Assembly: GCA_030430245.1 (NCBI GenBank)
Contig: JAUIFY010000030.1
Location: 1-32,737 of the forward strand
DNA: 32,737 nucleotides
Direction: 5' to 3'
From: a bacterium
GTDB lineage: Bacteria > Desulfobacterota > Binatia > UBA12015
Shown: in pieces, positions 1-6,563 of the stretch
How positions within the stretch are numbered: position 1 is the stretch's first letter
Layout of the letters: each line of letters opens with the position of its first letter
Translations under genes and position numbers: made by a program
The notes under the pieces: model-generated
What the model saw: only the letters and a program-made list of their open reading frames with translations
Database searches by the model: none
What the model was told of the DNA's origin: nothing

Positions 1-68
1 ACGGAACGCTCGTGGGGATCCTGACGGAGGGCGACTTCGTCGCCCGTGCGGCCGAGGGGGCGGGGTGA
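1..68 (+). CDS. C-terminal end of a CBS-domain protein (partial)
   Basis: Reading from base 3, the last 21 residues before the TGA at 66-68 are visible, including GTLVGILTEGDFV. This is the usual last strand and helix of a CBS domain (G-x-L-V-G-I-L-T-x-x-D). CBS pairs bind adenosyl ligands and often sense energy charge. The rest of the gene lies upstream of the window, so its full architecture is unknown. The stop overlaps the GTG of the acetyltransferase that follows (GTGA), so the two are probably translationally coupled. Two further small CBS-pair proteins occur at 7303 and 7771. Confidence 0.75.
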   Translation, partial: GTLVGILTEGDFVARAAEGAG

Positions 69-742
69 ACGACGGGCCTGCGTCCCCCCCACCGTCGCCC
101 GCGCGGGAGCTCGCCTCCGACGAGATCCTCCGCGACGGGGGCGCCGTCCGTGTTCGCGCCGTGCGGCCGGACGACGCCGATCGGATCCAGAGTCACTTTC
201 GTCGCCTCAGCAAGCGGTCGATCTACCTCCGCTACTTCAACCAGCGGCGCGAGCTCCCGGTGGTGGAGATCGAGCAGATGACGCACGTCGACCACGTCGG
301 TCGCGTGACGCTGCTCGCGGTCGAGCGGCGCGAGGCCGTCGAAGACGTGATCGGAATCGGCCTCTACGAGCGCGTGGACGGGAGACCGCAGCGGGCCGAG
401 GTCGCGTTCTCCGTGCTCGACGCGCACCACGGCCGCGGGATCGGCACCGTCTTGCTCGAGCATCTCGCGCGCATCGCTCGCCGGCACGGCATCGAGGAGT
501 TCCAGGCGACCGTTCTCGGCGAGAACCGGAAGATGCTCGAGGTCTTCGCGTTCAGCGGCTTCGAGGTCGATCGCTCGCTCGAGGACGGAGTGTTCCGCGT
601 GCGGTTCCCGACCCACGAGACGCTCGAATCATTCGAGGCCGCGTTCGAGCGAAAGGTGGAGGCGACGACGGCCAGCGTCGGTCGCGGCCTCCCCGCTCCT
701 TCGGATCCCTCCCGCGGGTCTTCGTCGGGTTCAGAGGAATAG
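65..742 (+). CDS. GNAT-family N-acetyltransferase
   Basis: A 225-residue protein. The GNAT fold spans roughly residues 27-185 and carries the acetyl-CoA pyrophosphate-binding motif A, HHGRGIG, at 121-127 (Q/R-x-x-G-x-G/A type), followed by a helix and the typical late NRKMLEVFAFSGFEV segment. The early part (VRAVRPDDADRIQSHFRRLS) resembles the acetyltransferase domain attached to protein-lysine acetyltransferases of the Pat/acyl-CoA-synthetase-associated type, so a role in protein acetylation is possible but not proven. The last 30 residues are Ser/Gly/Pro-rich and probably disordered. The GTG start overlaps the stop of the preceding CBS protein, so the pair is likely one operon in which the CBS protein could sense nucleotides. 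The 3' end overlaps the convergent CoA-transferase gene by 12 bp. Confidence 0.85.
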   Translation: MNDGPASPPPSPARELASDEILRDGGAVRVRAVRPDDADRIQSHFRRLSKRSIYLRYFNQRRELPVVEIEQMTHVDHVGRVTLLAVERREAVEDVIGIGLYERVDGRPQRAEVAFSVLDAHHGRGIGTVLLEHLARIARRHGIEEFQATVLGENRKMLEVFAFSGFEVDRSLEDGVFRVRFPTHETLESFEAAFERKVEATTASVGRGLPAPSDPSRGSSSGSEE

Positions 743-2047
743 CGACGTCTCGGCCAGCGCGTCCCGGAAGTCGGGATGGGCGATCTCGATCAGTGCCGCG
801 GCCCGCTCCTCGACCGTCCGGCCGAACAGCTCCGCTGCCCCGTACTCGGTGATCACGACGTCGACCTGGTGGCGGGGCGTCGTGACGAGCATGTCCGGGC
901 CGAGAGCCGGGCGGATCCGAGAGATCCGCTCGCCGTTCTGGGTCGTCGTCGAACGAAGGCAGACGAGCGACCGGTTCTCGAGCGACTGTCCGGTGCCCTC
1001 GACGAAGTCCTCGTGGCCGCCGATGCCGGAGAACTGGCTCCCGCCCAGCGTGTCTGCGGCGATCTGTCCGGCGAGGTCGACCGCGAGCGCTCCGTTGATC
1101 GAGATCATCTTGCGGTTGCGTCCGATCAGTCCCGGATCGTTCACCTGCTCGACCGGCAGGAAGCGAACGTCCTCGTTCCCGTCGAGCCAGTCGTAGAGCT
1201 CTCGGGTTCCTGCCGCGAACGTGCAGATGGACATCCCGTCGCAGAGCCCCTTGCGGTTCGTGACCTTGCCCGCCTGGTGGAGCTTCATCAGACCGGTCGT
1301 GAACATCTCGGAGTGGACGCCGTAGTCACCCCCGTCGCCGTCGGCGAGACGACCGACGACGAGGCTCGGGACGCCGCCGATGCCCGTCTGCAGCGTGCAG
1401 CCATCGGTGACGAAGCGGCCCACGTGCTCGGCGATCGCCGCGTCGGTCTCCGTTGCGGGCGGATCGTCGAGCTGGAACGGCTCGCGGTCCGTCTCGACGA
1501 GCACGTCGACGTCGTCGAGGCGAAGCGCGTGCGGCGCGTCCGGCTCGATGCCGTGCGTTCGAGGGAACCGGGGGCTCACCTCGACGATCAGCAGCCGATC
1601 GGGGTCGCGGCCACACCTCTCGAGCTCCGCGACCGTCGCGCCCGCGTGAAGCGACAGGCTGAGCCGCCCGTTCGAATCGGGCGGCGCCGCGGCCGTGGCC
1701 ATGACGCGAGGGTGGAGGCGTTCCAGGATGACCCCGAACCGCCGGAAGTCGCCCGGGACGAAGTGCACGTCGCTGCCGTTCGCGCGTAGGAACCGCTCGG
1801 CCGGGCCGTAGAAGCCCGTCAGCAGACGCACGCCGGGCCGCGTGAACAAGGGAAACAGGTCCGTCAGCAGGGCGGTGGAGACGGTGAGGTCCTCGAACCG
1901 GTCCTCCTCTCCGAGCGCGTGCAGAAGAGCGCCGGGCTGGCCGGGGCCCAGCGGGACGGCGAGCGAGTCGGTCGCGCGAACGAGCGCGGCGGCTTCCTTT
2001 GCGGAAAGTGAGCGCGGAGACTTCCTCGATCCTTCACGGGGTGGCAT
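731..2047 (-). CDS. Acetyl-CoA hydrolase/transferase family protein (4-hydroxybutyrate CoA-transferase-like)
   Basis: 438 residues from the ATG at 2047, which has a GGGAG ribosome site about 8 nt upstream. Longer in-frame starts would run into the divergent cytochrome gene, so I reject them. The family moves CoA between acyl-CoA and a carboxylate through a glutamyl-CoA intermediate. Visible motifs are GIGGVPS at about 222-228 (CoA-binding glycine loop), HSEMFTTG with the expected catalytic Glu at about 247, and the C-terminal GGHEDFVEGT and TEYGAAELFGRT segments shared by 4-hydroxybutyrate CoA-transferases and acetyl-CoA hydrolases. The length matches the family. The true acyl substrate cannot be read from sequence. 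No sigma-54 element is seen upstream, unlike its divergent neighbour. Confidence 0.85.
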   Translation of the reverse strand: MPPREGSRKSPRSLSAKEAAALVRATDSLAVPLGPGQPGALLHALGEEDRFEDLTVSTALLTDLFPLFTRPGVRLLTGFYGPAERFLRANGSDVHFVPGDFRRFGVILERLHPRVMATAAAPPDSNGRLSLSLHAGATVAELERCGRDPDRLLIVEVSPRFPRTHGIEPDAPHALRLDDVDVLVETDREPFQLDDPPATETDAAIAEHVGRFVTDGCTLQTGIGGVPSLVVGRLADGDGGDYGVHSEMFTTGLMKLHQAGKVTNRKGLCDGMSICTFAAGTRELYDWLDGNEDVRFLPVEQVNDPGLIGRNRKMISINGALAVDLAGQIAADTLGGSQFSGIGGHEDFVEGTGQSLENRSLVCLRSTTTQNGERISRIRPALGPDMLVTTPRHQVDVVITEYGAAELFGRTVEERAAALIEIAHPDFRDALAETSLFL

Positions 2048-2071
2048 GGGTGGGACTCCCTCGGCTGGGGG

Positions 2072-2087
2072 CGGTACGCGGTTTGCT
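2072..2087 (+). promoter_or_regulatory. Candidate sigma-54 promoter of cytochrome c gene 2133
   Basis: CGGTACGCGGTTTGCT: GG at 2073-2074, ten bases, GC at 2085-2086. I count 10 of 12 informative positions of TGGCACG-N4-TTGCW. The predicted start is near 2098, a 35-nt leader that includes the ribosome site. The paralogous cytochrome at 5064 has the same spacing. No TTC-N10-GAA enhancer is seen upstream of this one. Confidence 0.55.
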
Positions 2088-2132
2088 GCTCTCGCTCCCG
2101 GTTCGACTCGACACGAAGGGAGAACATCGATC

Positions 2133-2567
2133 ATGCCGTCCACGAATTCGACAGGAGCTCTGATCTCGCTGCTGGTCGTCGTCGGGCTGCTCGCGGCGCC
2201 GGCCCGGGCGGAGCCCCTGGGCGGGCGGGACGCGAGCGAGCATCTGTATCTGACGTATTGCTCGGCCTGTCATGGTACGGACGGCAAGGGAGGTGGAGCG
2301 CTCGCGAAGCTGCTCGAGGTCGAGCCCACCGACCTGACGAAGTTCTCGGCCGCCAACGGAGGGATCTTTCCCTTCCGCTCGGTTCTTCGCGCGATCGACG
2401 GGCGCATGACGGTGCGCGCCCACGGCGACGCCGCCATGCCGGTCTGGGGCAAGGTGTTCGCGCCACCGGCCGACGCCTCCATGCGCGAGCAGCTCGAAGC
2501 GTACGGTCGGATGTTCCTGATCACCTTCTATCTGGAGTCGATTCAGGAGCCGGCTCCCTCGGAGTGA
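2133..2567 (+). CDS. Periplasmic monoheme cytochrome c (class I, c6/cbb3-subunit-like)
   Basis: 144 residues. An N-terminal signal peptide (hydrophobic 9-22, APARA cleavage site near 26) exports it to the periplasm. One heme site, CSACH, lies at 43-47, and the likely axial Met is in AAMPVWGKVF (Met 102). It probably carries electrons between membrane complexes or to a terminal oxidase. The start ATG is preceded by AGGGAGA at 2117-2123. The protein is a clear paralog of the one at 5064: both share IDGR..VR.HG, MPVWG.VF and LITFY..S.QE. Its 3' end overlaps the convergent stress-protein gene by 25 bp, so the two transcripts are antisense to each other there. A sigma-54-like element lies upstream. 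Confidence 0.9.
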   Translation: MPSTNSTGALISLLVVVGLLAAPARAEPLGGRDASEHLYLTYCSACHGTDGKGGGALAKLLEVEPTDLTKFSAANGGIFPFRSVLRAIDGRMTVRAHGDAAMPVWGKVFAPPADASMREQLEAYGRMFLITFYLESIQEPAPSE

Positions 2568-3442
2568 ACCGTCAGGACCGGGCACGGCGCCGTGGGCAGC
2601 GTGCGCTCGGCCACGCTGCCGAGGAACACACGCGACAACCCCGACCGACCGTGGGTGCCCATCGCGATCACGTCCGCGCCGACTTCTCCGGCCACGCGGT
2701 CGATCTCGTCCGCTGGCTCACCGGACCGCTCCTTGGTGTCGACCTCGTAGCCTTCGGCGCGAAGCGGTGCCGCCACCTCTTCGAGGCGCTTCTTCGCCTC
2801 TTCCGAGGCCCCTCGCTCGAGATCGGGCATGGGGAAGCTCGACCACGGTGAGAAGATGATCGGTGCGCGCCAGACATGGAGGAGTGTCAGCTTCATTTCG
2901 GCCGACACCGGACCGAGCAGCTTCAGCGCCACGTCGACGGCGAGCTTCGCGTCGTCGGAGAAGTCGGTCGGCACGAGCAGTCGGTGGATCGGGCGGAGGT
3001 TCTCGCGTTCGTGCGGCGGAACGGAGAACACCGGGCACGGAGCCTCGCGGATGCAACGCGCGGCGACGCTCCCGAGGAAGGTGCGCTCGAGGCCGGTCCG
3101 TCCCCGCGTGCCGACGACGAGGAGATCGGCCTTCTCCTCCGTGGCCATCTCGACGATCGTCTGACTCGCGGGACCGACGCGGATGCGCGTCTCGACCGCC
3201 AAGTCGGCGGAGCGACGCTTCGCGGCCTCGCCGTCGAGGAACTCGCGGGCGCGTTGCTCCTCCTGCTCGAACACTTCGGGAGGGAGCGCGATGAACTCCG
3301 GAGCGGCCGTCGCGGGCGGCACCGGGGGGACCGCATGACACAGAACCAGCCGCGCGCCGCGCGCGCGCGCGATCTGCTCCGCCCAGTCGGCCGCGCCGGC
3401 CGAGTTCACCGAGAAGTCCGTAGCTGCGAGAATCGTTTCCAT
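2543..3442 (-). CDS. Tandem universal stress protein (two Usp domains)
   Basis: About 300 residues from the ATG at 3442, preceded by GGAG. Two Usp domains follow one another. The first begins ETILAATDFS and ends with the ATP-loop-type GTRGRTGLERTFLGSVA; the second begins RLLVPTDFSDDA and ends GTHGRSGLSRVFLGSVAERTL. Both keep the G-x2-G-x9-G-(S/T) signature of ATP-binding Usp proteins. Such proteins are induced by energy and oxygen stress, and their targets vary. It faces the cytochrome c gene and overlaps its 3' end by 25 bp. The same cytochrome/Usp arrangement recurs at 5064-6475, so a duplicated cassette is likely. A sigma-54-like promoter lies at 3474-3489. Confidence 0.88.
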   Translation of the reverse strand: METILAATDFSVNSAGAADWAEQIARARGARLVLCHAVPPVPPATAAPEFIALPPEVFEQEEQRAREFLDGEAAKRRSADLAVETRIRVGPASQTIVEMATEEKADLLVVGTRGRTGLERTFLGSVAARCIREAPCPVFSVPPHERENLRPIHRLLVPTDFSDDAKLAVDVALKLLGPVSAEMKLTLLHVWRAPIIFSPWSSFPMPDLERGASEEAKKRLEEVAAPLRAEGYEVDTKERSGEPADEIDRVAGEVGADVIAMGTHGRSGLSRVFLGSVAERTLPTAPCPVLTVHSEGAGS

Positions 3443-3473
3443 CCGTTCGACTCCTATACCCGTGGTCGGGGTA

Positions 3474-3489
3474 CGCAATGGGTGTGCCG
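3474..3489 (-). promoter_or_regulatory. Candidate sigma-54 promoter of Usp gene 3442
   Basis: On the minus strand it reads CGGCACACCCATTGCG, with GG-N10-GC exact and GGCAC and TTGC intact (9 of 12 informative positions). The predicted start near 3463 leaves a 21-nt leader containing the GGAG ribosome site. At the expected 42-bp distance (3530-3545) only a degenerate enhancer is seen (TTC present, GAA absent). Confidence 0.5.
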
Positions 3490-3584
3490 CTCTTGATGGG
3501 CGAGCCCGAGTGCGGTTGCGGATGGCGTGTTCTGGCCTGGGCGCGATCCGACGGCCGCGCCGGAGTGGATCTTGGGAGCCGGAG

Positions 3585-4307
3585 CTAGATCGCCTTCTCG
3601 TCGAGCTCGTCGGCTCGGGCGATGCGCGTCAACCGAGCCAGGTCCGGAATCTTGAGGTCGCGCCCCTGCACGTCGAAGACGCCGCGATTCGCGAGCTTGC
3701 GCAGGAGTCGGATGGCGGTCTCGGTCGAGACGCCGATCCGCTGAGCGAGCTCCGCCCGCGTGAAGTCCAGCCGGAGCTGCACCTCGCCTTCGCCTTCGCG
3801 AGCGCCTTCGTCCCGGGCGAGGTCGACCAGTACGCCGGCGAGTCTCGTGCCGGCGTCCTTGAACACGAGGTCACGAACCCTTCGACGCGCGATGGAGAGC
3901 TCCCGACTGAGCGCTTCGACCAGTCGGAGGCCGACCTCGGGATGTCTCTCGATCAGCGGCACCAGCTGCTCCTTCGGGACGAAGCAGATCTGGGACTCTT
4001 CGATCGCCTCCGCCGACGCCGACAGTGTCTGTGAGCTCTCCAGGGGAAGCTCGCCGACGATGGAGCCCTGGCCCACGATCTCGAGGACGCGCTCTCGGCC
4101 GAACCGGTCCGATTGATAGAGCTTCACGCGTCCCTGGCACACGAGGTAGAGCCCGTCGGCGCGATTTCCCTCGCCGAAGAGGATCTGGCGCGGTCGATAG
4201 ATCGTGGTCGAGCCCGCGGCGCGGATCTCCTTCAGTACGTCCAGCGGTAGATCGCACAGATTGCCTTCGACCCGACCCGGGCAAACGTCGCAGTCCATTC
4301 TTCTCAC
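3585..4307 (-). CDS. Crp/Fnr-family regulator with FNR-like cysteine set
   Basis: 240 residues from the GTG at 4307 (GGGGGG about 7 nt upstream); an ATG three codons on (4298) is an alternative. A cyclic-nucleotide-binding-like beta-roll covers about 30-140, and a winged HTH about 184-205 has recognition helix VSTETAIRLLRKL, keeping the E-x3-R of Crp/Fnr proteins. Four cysteines stand out: C6, C9 and C18 near the N terminus, and C108 in QICFVP, which aligns with the internal cluster-ligand Cys of E. coli FNR (MVCEIP). An oxygen-sensing [4Fe-4S] cluster is therefore plausible, but the C9-C18 spacing is longer than in FNR. An extra Cys is at 57. The gene follows that at 4850 by 27 bp and probably shares its sigma-54 promoter. 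Confidence 0.88.
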   Translation of the reverse strand: MRRMDCDVCPGRVEGNLCDLPLDVLKEIRAAGSTTIYRPRQILFGEGNRADGLYLVCQGRVKLYQSDRFGRERVLEIVGQGSIVGELPLESSQTLSASAEAIEESQICFVPKEQLVPLIERHPEVGLRLVEALSRELSIARRRVRDLVFKDAGTRLAGVLVDLARDEGAREGEGEVQLRLDFTRAELAQRIGVSTETAIRLLRKLANRGVFDVQGRDLKIPDLARLTRIARADELDEKAI

Positions 4308-4334
4308 GGATCGCCCCCCGTGTTTCTCACTCCG

Positions 4335-4850
4335 CTAGCCGGTGCGGTTCAGGCGACCGACCAGGTCGCGTAGCTGTCCGATGGTTCGGATCCCGTGACG
4401 GGAGCCGAACGCGAGAAGGGCGCCGCCCCCGGCCCACAGGAGGCGCACGTAGCCGCGCGAGAGCAGACGCGAGAACGGCGCGAGCACCTCGAGCCCGAGC
4501 TTCTCCTCCGGGTTCGTTTCCAGCGCGGCGTCGAACAGCGCGATCGCGAACTCCGCCACGTCTCCATCGACGCCGGTCACGCGTTCGACCGACGCCGGCG
4601 TGAAATGGAACGCGAGGTCCGGGTCCCGTGCGACGCCGCGCTCGAGAGAGGCGTGATCCCCCCGGCGGACGAGGCGCCACTCCTCACCGGGGCGATGGCA
4701 GAACGTGACGCGGCTGCACGCGGAACGGTCGAGGAGGAGCGCGGCCTTCCGCCAGACCTCGTGTTCGCGGAAGAACGTCGCGAGGCGATCCACGACGGGA
4801 TCGATCGTCTCGATCGCCCGTTCGTCCTCTGCCAAGCTGGGCGTACCCAT
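4335..4850 (-). CDS. Uncharacterised protein, possibly SCP2-like, upstream of the FNR-like gene
   Basis: 171 residues from the ATG at 4850. No signal peptide. I do not recognise it securely. The order (an N-terminal helical part with FFREHEVWRKAALLLDRS, a middle strand-rich part with RLVRRGDHASLERGVARDPDLAFHFTP, then SVERVTGVDGDVAEFAIALFDAALE and a hydrophobic C-terminal helix region) recalls small sterol-carrier-like lipid-binding proteins, but this is weak. No Shine-Dalgarno precedes the start. A sigma-54 element at 4864-4879 predicts a transcript beginning only about 3 nt upstream of the ATG, so leaderless translation is possible. It is the first gene of a likely two-gene operon with the FNR-like regulator. 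Confidence 0.7.
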   Translation of the reverse strand: MGTPSLAEDERAIETIDPVVDRLATFFREHEVWRKAALLLDRSACSRVTFCHRPGEEWRLVRRGDHASLERGVARDPDLAFHFTPASVERVTGVDGDVAEFAIALFDAALETNPEEKLGLEVLAPFSRLLSRGYVRLLWAGGGALLAFGSRHGIRTIGQLRDLVGRLNRTG

Positions 4851-4863
4851 GTCGGAGTATCGC

Positions 4864-4879
4864 AGCAAGTCCGATGCCG
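4864..4879 (-). promoter_or_regulatory. Candidate sigma-54 promoter of the 4850-3585 operon
   Basis: Minus-strand reading CGGCATCGGACTTGCT: GG-N10-GC exact, GGCA and TTGCT intact (9 of 12). The predicted start near 4853 is about 3 nt before the ATG. The enhancer-like dyad at 4919-4934 lies 41 bp upstream of its GG. Confidence 0.55.
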
Positions 4880-4918
4880 ACGAGTGGGGCCGAATCTGGC
4901 CTCGACGTTCCGTCCCGG

Positions 4919-4934
4919 TTCCCCACCCCGGGAA
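4919..4934. promoter_or_regulatory. Enhancer-like dyad, TTCCC-N6-GGGAA
   Basis: Perfect 5-bp arms separated by CACCCC. It lies between divergent sigma-54-like promoters, 41 bp from the GG of the minus-strand promoter and 68 bp from that of the plus-strand promoter at 5001. The surrounding CCCCGGG-AAG-CCCGGGG can also fold on itself, so some of the symmetry may have another cause. Confidence 0.55.
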
Positions 4935-4949
4935 GCCCGGGGGTCGGGA

Positions 4950-4965
4950 TTCCCGTCTCGGAGAA
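4950..4965. promoter_or_regulatory. Enhancer-like dyad, TTCCC-N6-GAGAA
   Basis: Second copy, 31 bp (about three helical turns) from the site at 4919. One arm mismatch. The near edge is 37 bp from the GG of the promoter at 5001. Confidence 0.5.
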
Positions 4966-5000
4966 AGACCGTGAGAAACGCTCCCGCGCCCCGCGGAGGC

Positions 5001-5016
5001 TGGCACCGGACGTGCA
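5001..5016 (+). promoter_or_regulatory. Candidate sigma-54 promoter of cytochrome c gene 5064
   Basis: TGGCACCGGACGTGCA: GG 5002-5003, ten bases, GC 5014-5015 (10 of 12 informative positions). The predicted start near 5027 gives a 37-nt leader with GAGGAGG ahead of the ATG, almost the same geometry as the paralog at 2133. Confidence 0.62.
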
Positions 5017-5063
5017 GCACGCGCTAGAGGCTCGGAGCGAGTCGAAAGGACGAGGAGGTTGCG

Positions 5064-5462
5064 ATGAGAACGACGTGCGTGTGGATGATGGCCGCGTTCG
5101 CGGTCCTGATGGCGGGTACCGCGCTCGCCGACGACGAAGCCGGGGAGAGCCTGTACCTCCACTACTGCAGCTCCTGTCACGGTGAGAGTGGCAAGGGAGA
5201 CGGTCCGCTGGCGGGGGTTCTGCAGCTGAAGCCGGCCGACCTGACGCAGCTCGCGAAGAAGGGTGGGGGAGAGCTTGCGTTCCTCGACCTTCTCCACTCG
5301 ATCGACGGGCGCTCGCGCGTTCGTGGGCACGGGGAGACCGGCATGCCGGTCTGGGGAGAGGTGTTCCGCGCGCCCAAGGACGCGCCCGTCGGAGAGCAGC
5401 TCCAGGGCGCCGGCAAGCTCCTGCTGATCACGTTCTACGTGCAGTCGCTCCAGGAGAAGTAG
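5064..5462 (+). CDS. Periplasmic monoheme cytochrome c, paralog of 2133
   Basis: 132 residues with a signal peptide (hydrophobic 7-20, cleavage near ALA-DD at 22), heme motif CSSCH at 35-39 and a likely axial Met at 94 in TGMPVWGEVF. It should carry one low-spin heme in the periplasm. The start ATG has a strong GAGGAGG about 7 nt upstream. It shares the whole C-terminal half pattern with the cytochrome at 2133, so the two arose by duplication, and both face a tandem Usp gene. A hairpin at 5477-5495 separates it from the convergent Usp. Upstream is a sigma-54-like element with two enhancer-like dyads, shared with the divergent FNR-like operon. Confidence 0.9.
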   Translation: MRTTCVWMMAAFAVLMAGTALADDEAGESLYLHYCSSCHGESGKGDGPLAGVLQLKPADLTQLAKKGGGELAFLDLLHSIDGRSRVRGHGETGMPVWGEVFRAPKDAPVGEQLQGAGKLLLITFYVQSLQEK

Positions 5463-5476
5463 CGGGGCTCCCGTGT

Positions 5477-5495
5477 CCCGGTTCTCTGAATCGGG
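5477..5495. terminator. Bidirectional hairpin between convergent cytochrome and Usp genes
   Basis: CCCGGTTC-TCT-GAATCGGG: eight-base arms with one G-T pair and a 3-nt loop, sitting in the 41-bp gap between two stop codons. It lacks a T-run on either side, so it may act as an RNA 3' end stabiliser or a weak terminator. Confidence 0.45.
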
Positions 5496-5503
5496 AGGAG
5501 GAT

Positions 5504-6475
5504 CTAGCCGGCGCTCGTGGTGAGGCCGTCGTGCGGGCGTCTCTCGCTCGGAGACGTCTCGGCCAACGCGCGTCGCGCGGGCGCCTTTCGGATCGCGAGC
5601 ACCGGACACGGGGCCGCGGCGAGGATCTTCTCCGCGATGCTCGTTCGCATCAGCCGCGTGAGTCCGTTGCCTCCGTGGGCGATGGCGATGAGATCGGCGC
5701 CCAGGAGCTGTGCTTCTCGATCGATGGCGCGCGCGGGATCTCCTCCGCATGCGACGGTGTCGATGCTCCGCATGCGATGCGCGAGCTGGTTTCCGACCAT
5801 CTCGAGACGTTGGACCGCCTCCGTCGTCTCGGGGCTGCGAGGAGCCAGCACGAGCGGCGCGGCCCACGGAGATGCGGGCTGGTACTCACCTGGATGCACG
5901 TGCATCAGGGTGAGGTCCGTCTGCGCGGTGGCGGGACCGAGCAGCGCTCCGACGACGTCGACCGTTCTCTGGACGTCGCCGGCGAAGTCCGTGGGAACGA
6001 GGACGCGGTCGACGGGGTGCTCCGGCTCGTTCGCCTTCGGGGGGAGGATCACCACGGGGATGTCCGATTCGCGGACGAGGCGCGCCGCCGTACTGCCCAG
6101 GATCGACCGTCGCAGTCGGGACTGCCCGCGGGTGCCGGCAACGATCAGGTCGGCGTCGAAGGCGCGGGCTCGTGCGAGGATCGTGGTGCAGCCGAGATCG
6201 ACGTGGAGGTCGGTGTCGACGGCGATGTCCTGTTGCCGAAGCGTGCGCGCGAGGTCGTCCAGCGCCCGCTGGGCCGCGTTCCACTCGGGGCCGCCCGTCG
6301 TGACGTCCAGAGCGCTCCCCGGGACGGGCGCGGGCGGTGCTCCGACCCCGTGGTAGAGGATCACGCGCGCCCCCAGGGCTCGCGCGCGCCGGGCGGCCCA
6401 TCGCACGGCCGCGTCGGCGGGCGGCGAGAAGTCGGTCGCGACGAACAGGGCTGCGATCTTCGTGGGCGATGGCAC
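5504..6475 (-). CDS. Tandem universal stress protein (two Usp domains)
   Basis: 323 residues. Domain 1 begins KIAALFVATDFSPPADAA and carries GTRGQSRLRRSILGSTAA. Domain 2 begins RVLVPTDFAGDVQRT, but its ATP-loop region, AHGGNGLTRLMRTSIAEKI, has GTHG replaced by AHGG and lacks the usual LGS, so the second site may bind nucleotide differently. The ATG has a GGGAGGGA ribosome site. The last 25 residues are a variable tail. It faces the cytochrome at 5064, mirroring the 2133/3442 pair. A sigma-54 element at 6503-6518 has its -12 region only about 29 bp from the start codon, and two enhancer-like dyads sit inside the end of the next gene. Confidence 0.88.
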   Translation of the reverse strand: MPSPTKIAALFVATDFSPPADAAVRWAARRARALGARVILYHGVGAPPAPVPGSALDVTTGGPEWNAAQRALDDLARTLRQQDIAVDTDLHVDLGCTTILARARAFDADLIVAGTRGQSRLRRSILGSTAARLVRESDIPVVILPPKANEPEHPVDRVLVPTDFAGDVQRTVDVVGALLGPATAQTDLTLMHVHPGEYQPASPWAAPLVLAPRSPETTEAVQRLEMVGNQLAHRMRSIDTVACGGDPARAIDREAQLLGADLIAIAHGGNGLTRLMRTSIAEKILAAAPCPVLAIRKAPARRALAETSPSERRPHDGLTTSAG

Positions 6476-6502
6476 GGTCTTCCCTCCCGATCCTCGAAAG
6501 AG

Positions 6503-6518
6503 AGCAATCGCGGCGCCA
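6503..6518 (-). promoter_or_regulatory. Candidate sigma-54 promoter of Usp gene 6475
   Basis: Minus-strand reading TGGCGCCGCGATTGCT: GG-N10-GC exact, TTGCT perfect (10 of 12). The predicted start near 6492 leaves a 17-nt leader that is almost entirely the ribosome site. Enhancer-like dyads lie 31 and 63 bp upstream of the GG. Confidence 0.6.
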
Positions 6519-6547
6519 CCCGAGAGCCCCGTCCGGCCCGATGCGGG

Positions 6548-6563
6548 TTACTGGGCCTGGGAA
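6548..6563. promoter_or_regulatory. Weak enhancer-like dyad, TTACT-N6-GGGAA
   Basis: One good half (GGGAA) and one imperfect half, 32 bp from the better site at 6580. It overlaps the last codons of the DUF2238 gene. Confidence 0.3.

Noticed and set aside
1994..2006. TTCC-N5-GGAA upstream of the RpoN element at 2072.
   Set aside because: The spacing is three bases shorter than in the other dyads and it lies inside coding sequence.
2048..2143. Longer N-terminus of the CoA-transferase up to 2143.
   Set aside because: It would overlap the divergent cytochrome start and its RpoN element, has no family match, and the ATG at 2047 has a better ribosome site.
4930..4965. GC-rich inverted repeats (CCCCGGG-AAG-CCCGGGG and CGGGA-T-TCCCG) as terminators.
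   Set aside because: They lie upstream of two divergent genes, where no transcript should end, and no T-run follows. They overlap the enhancer-like sites.
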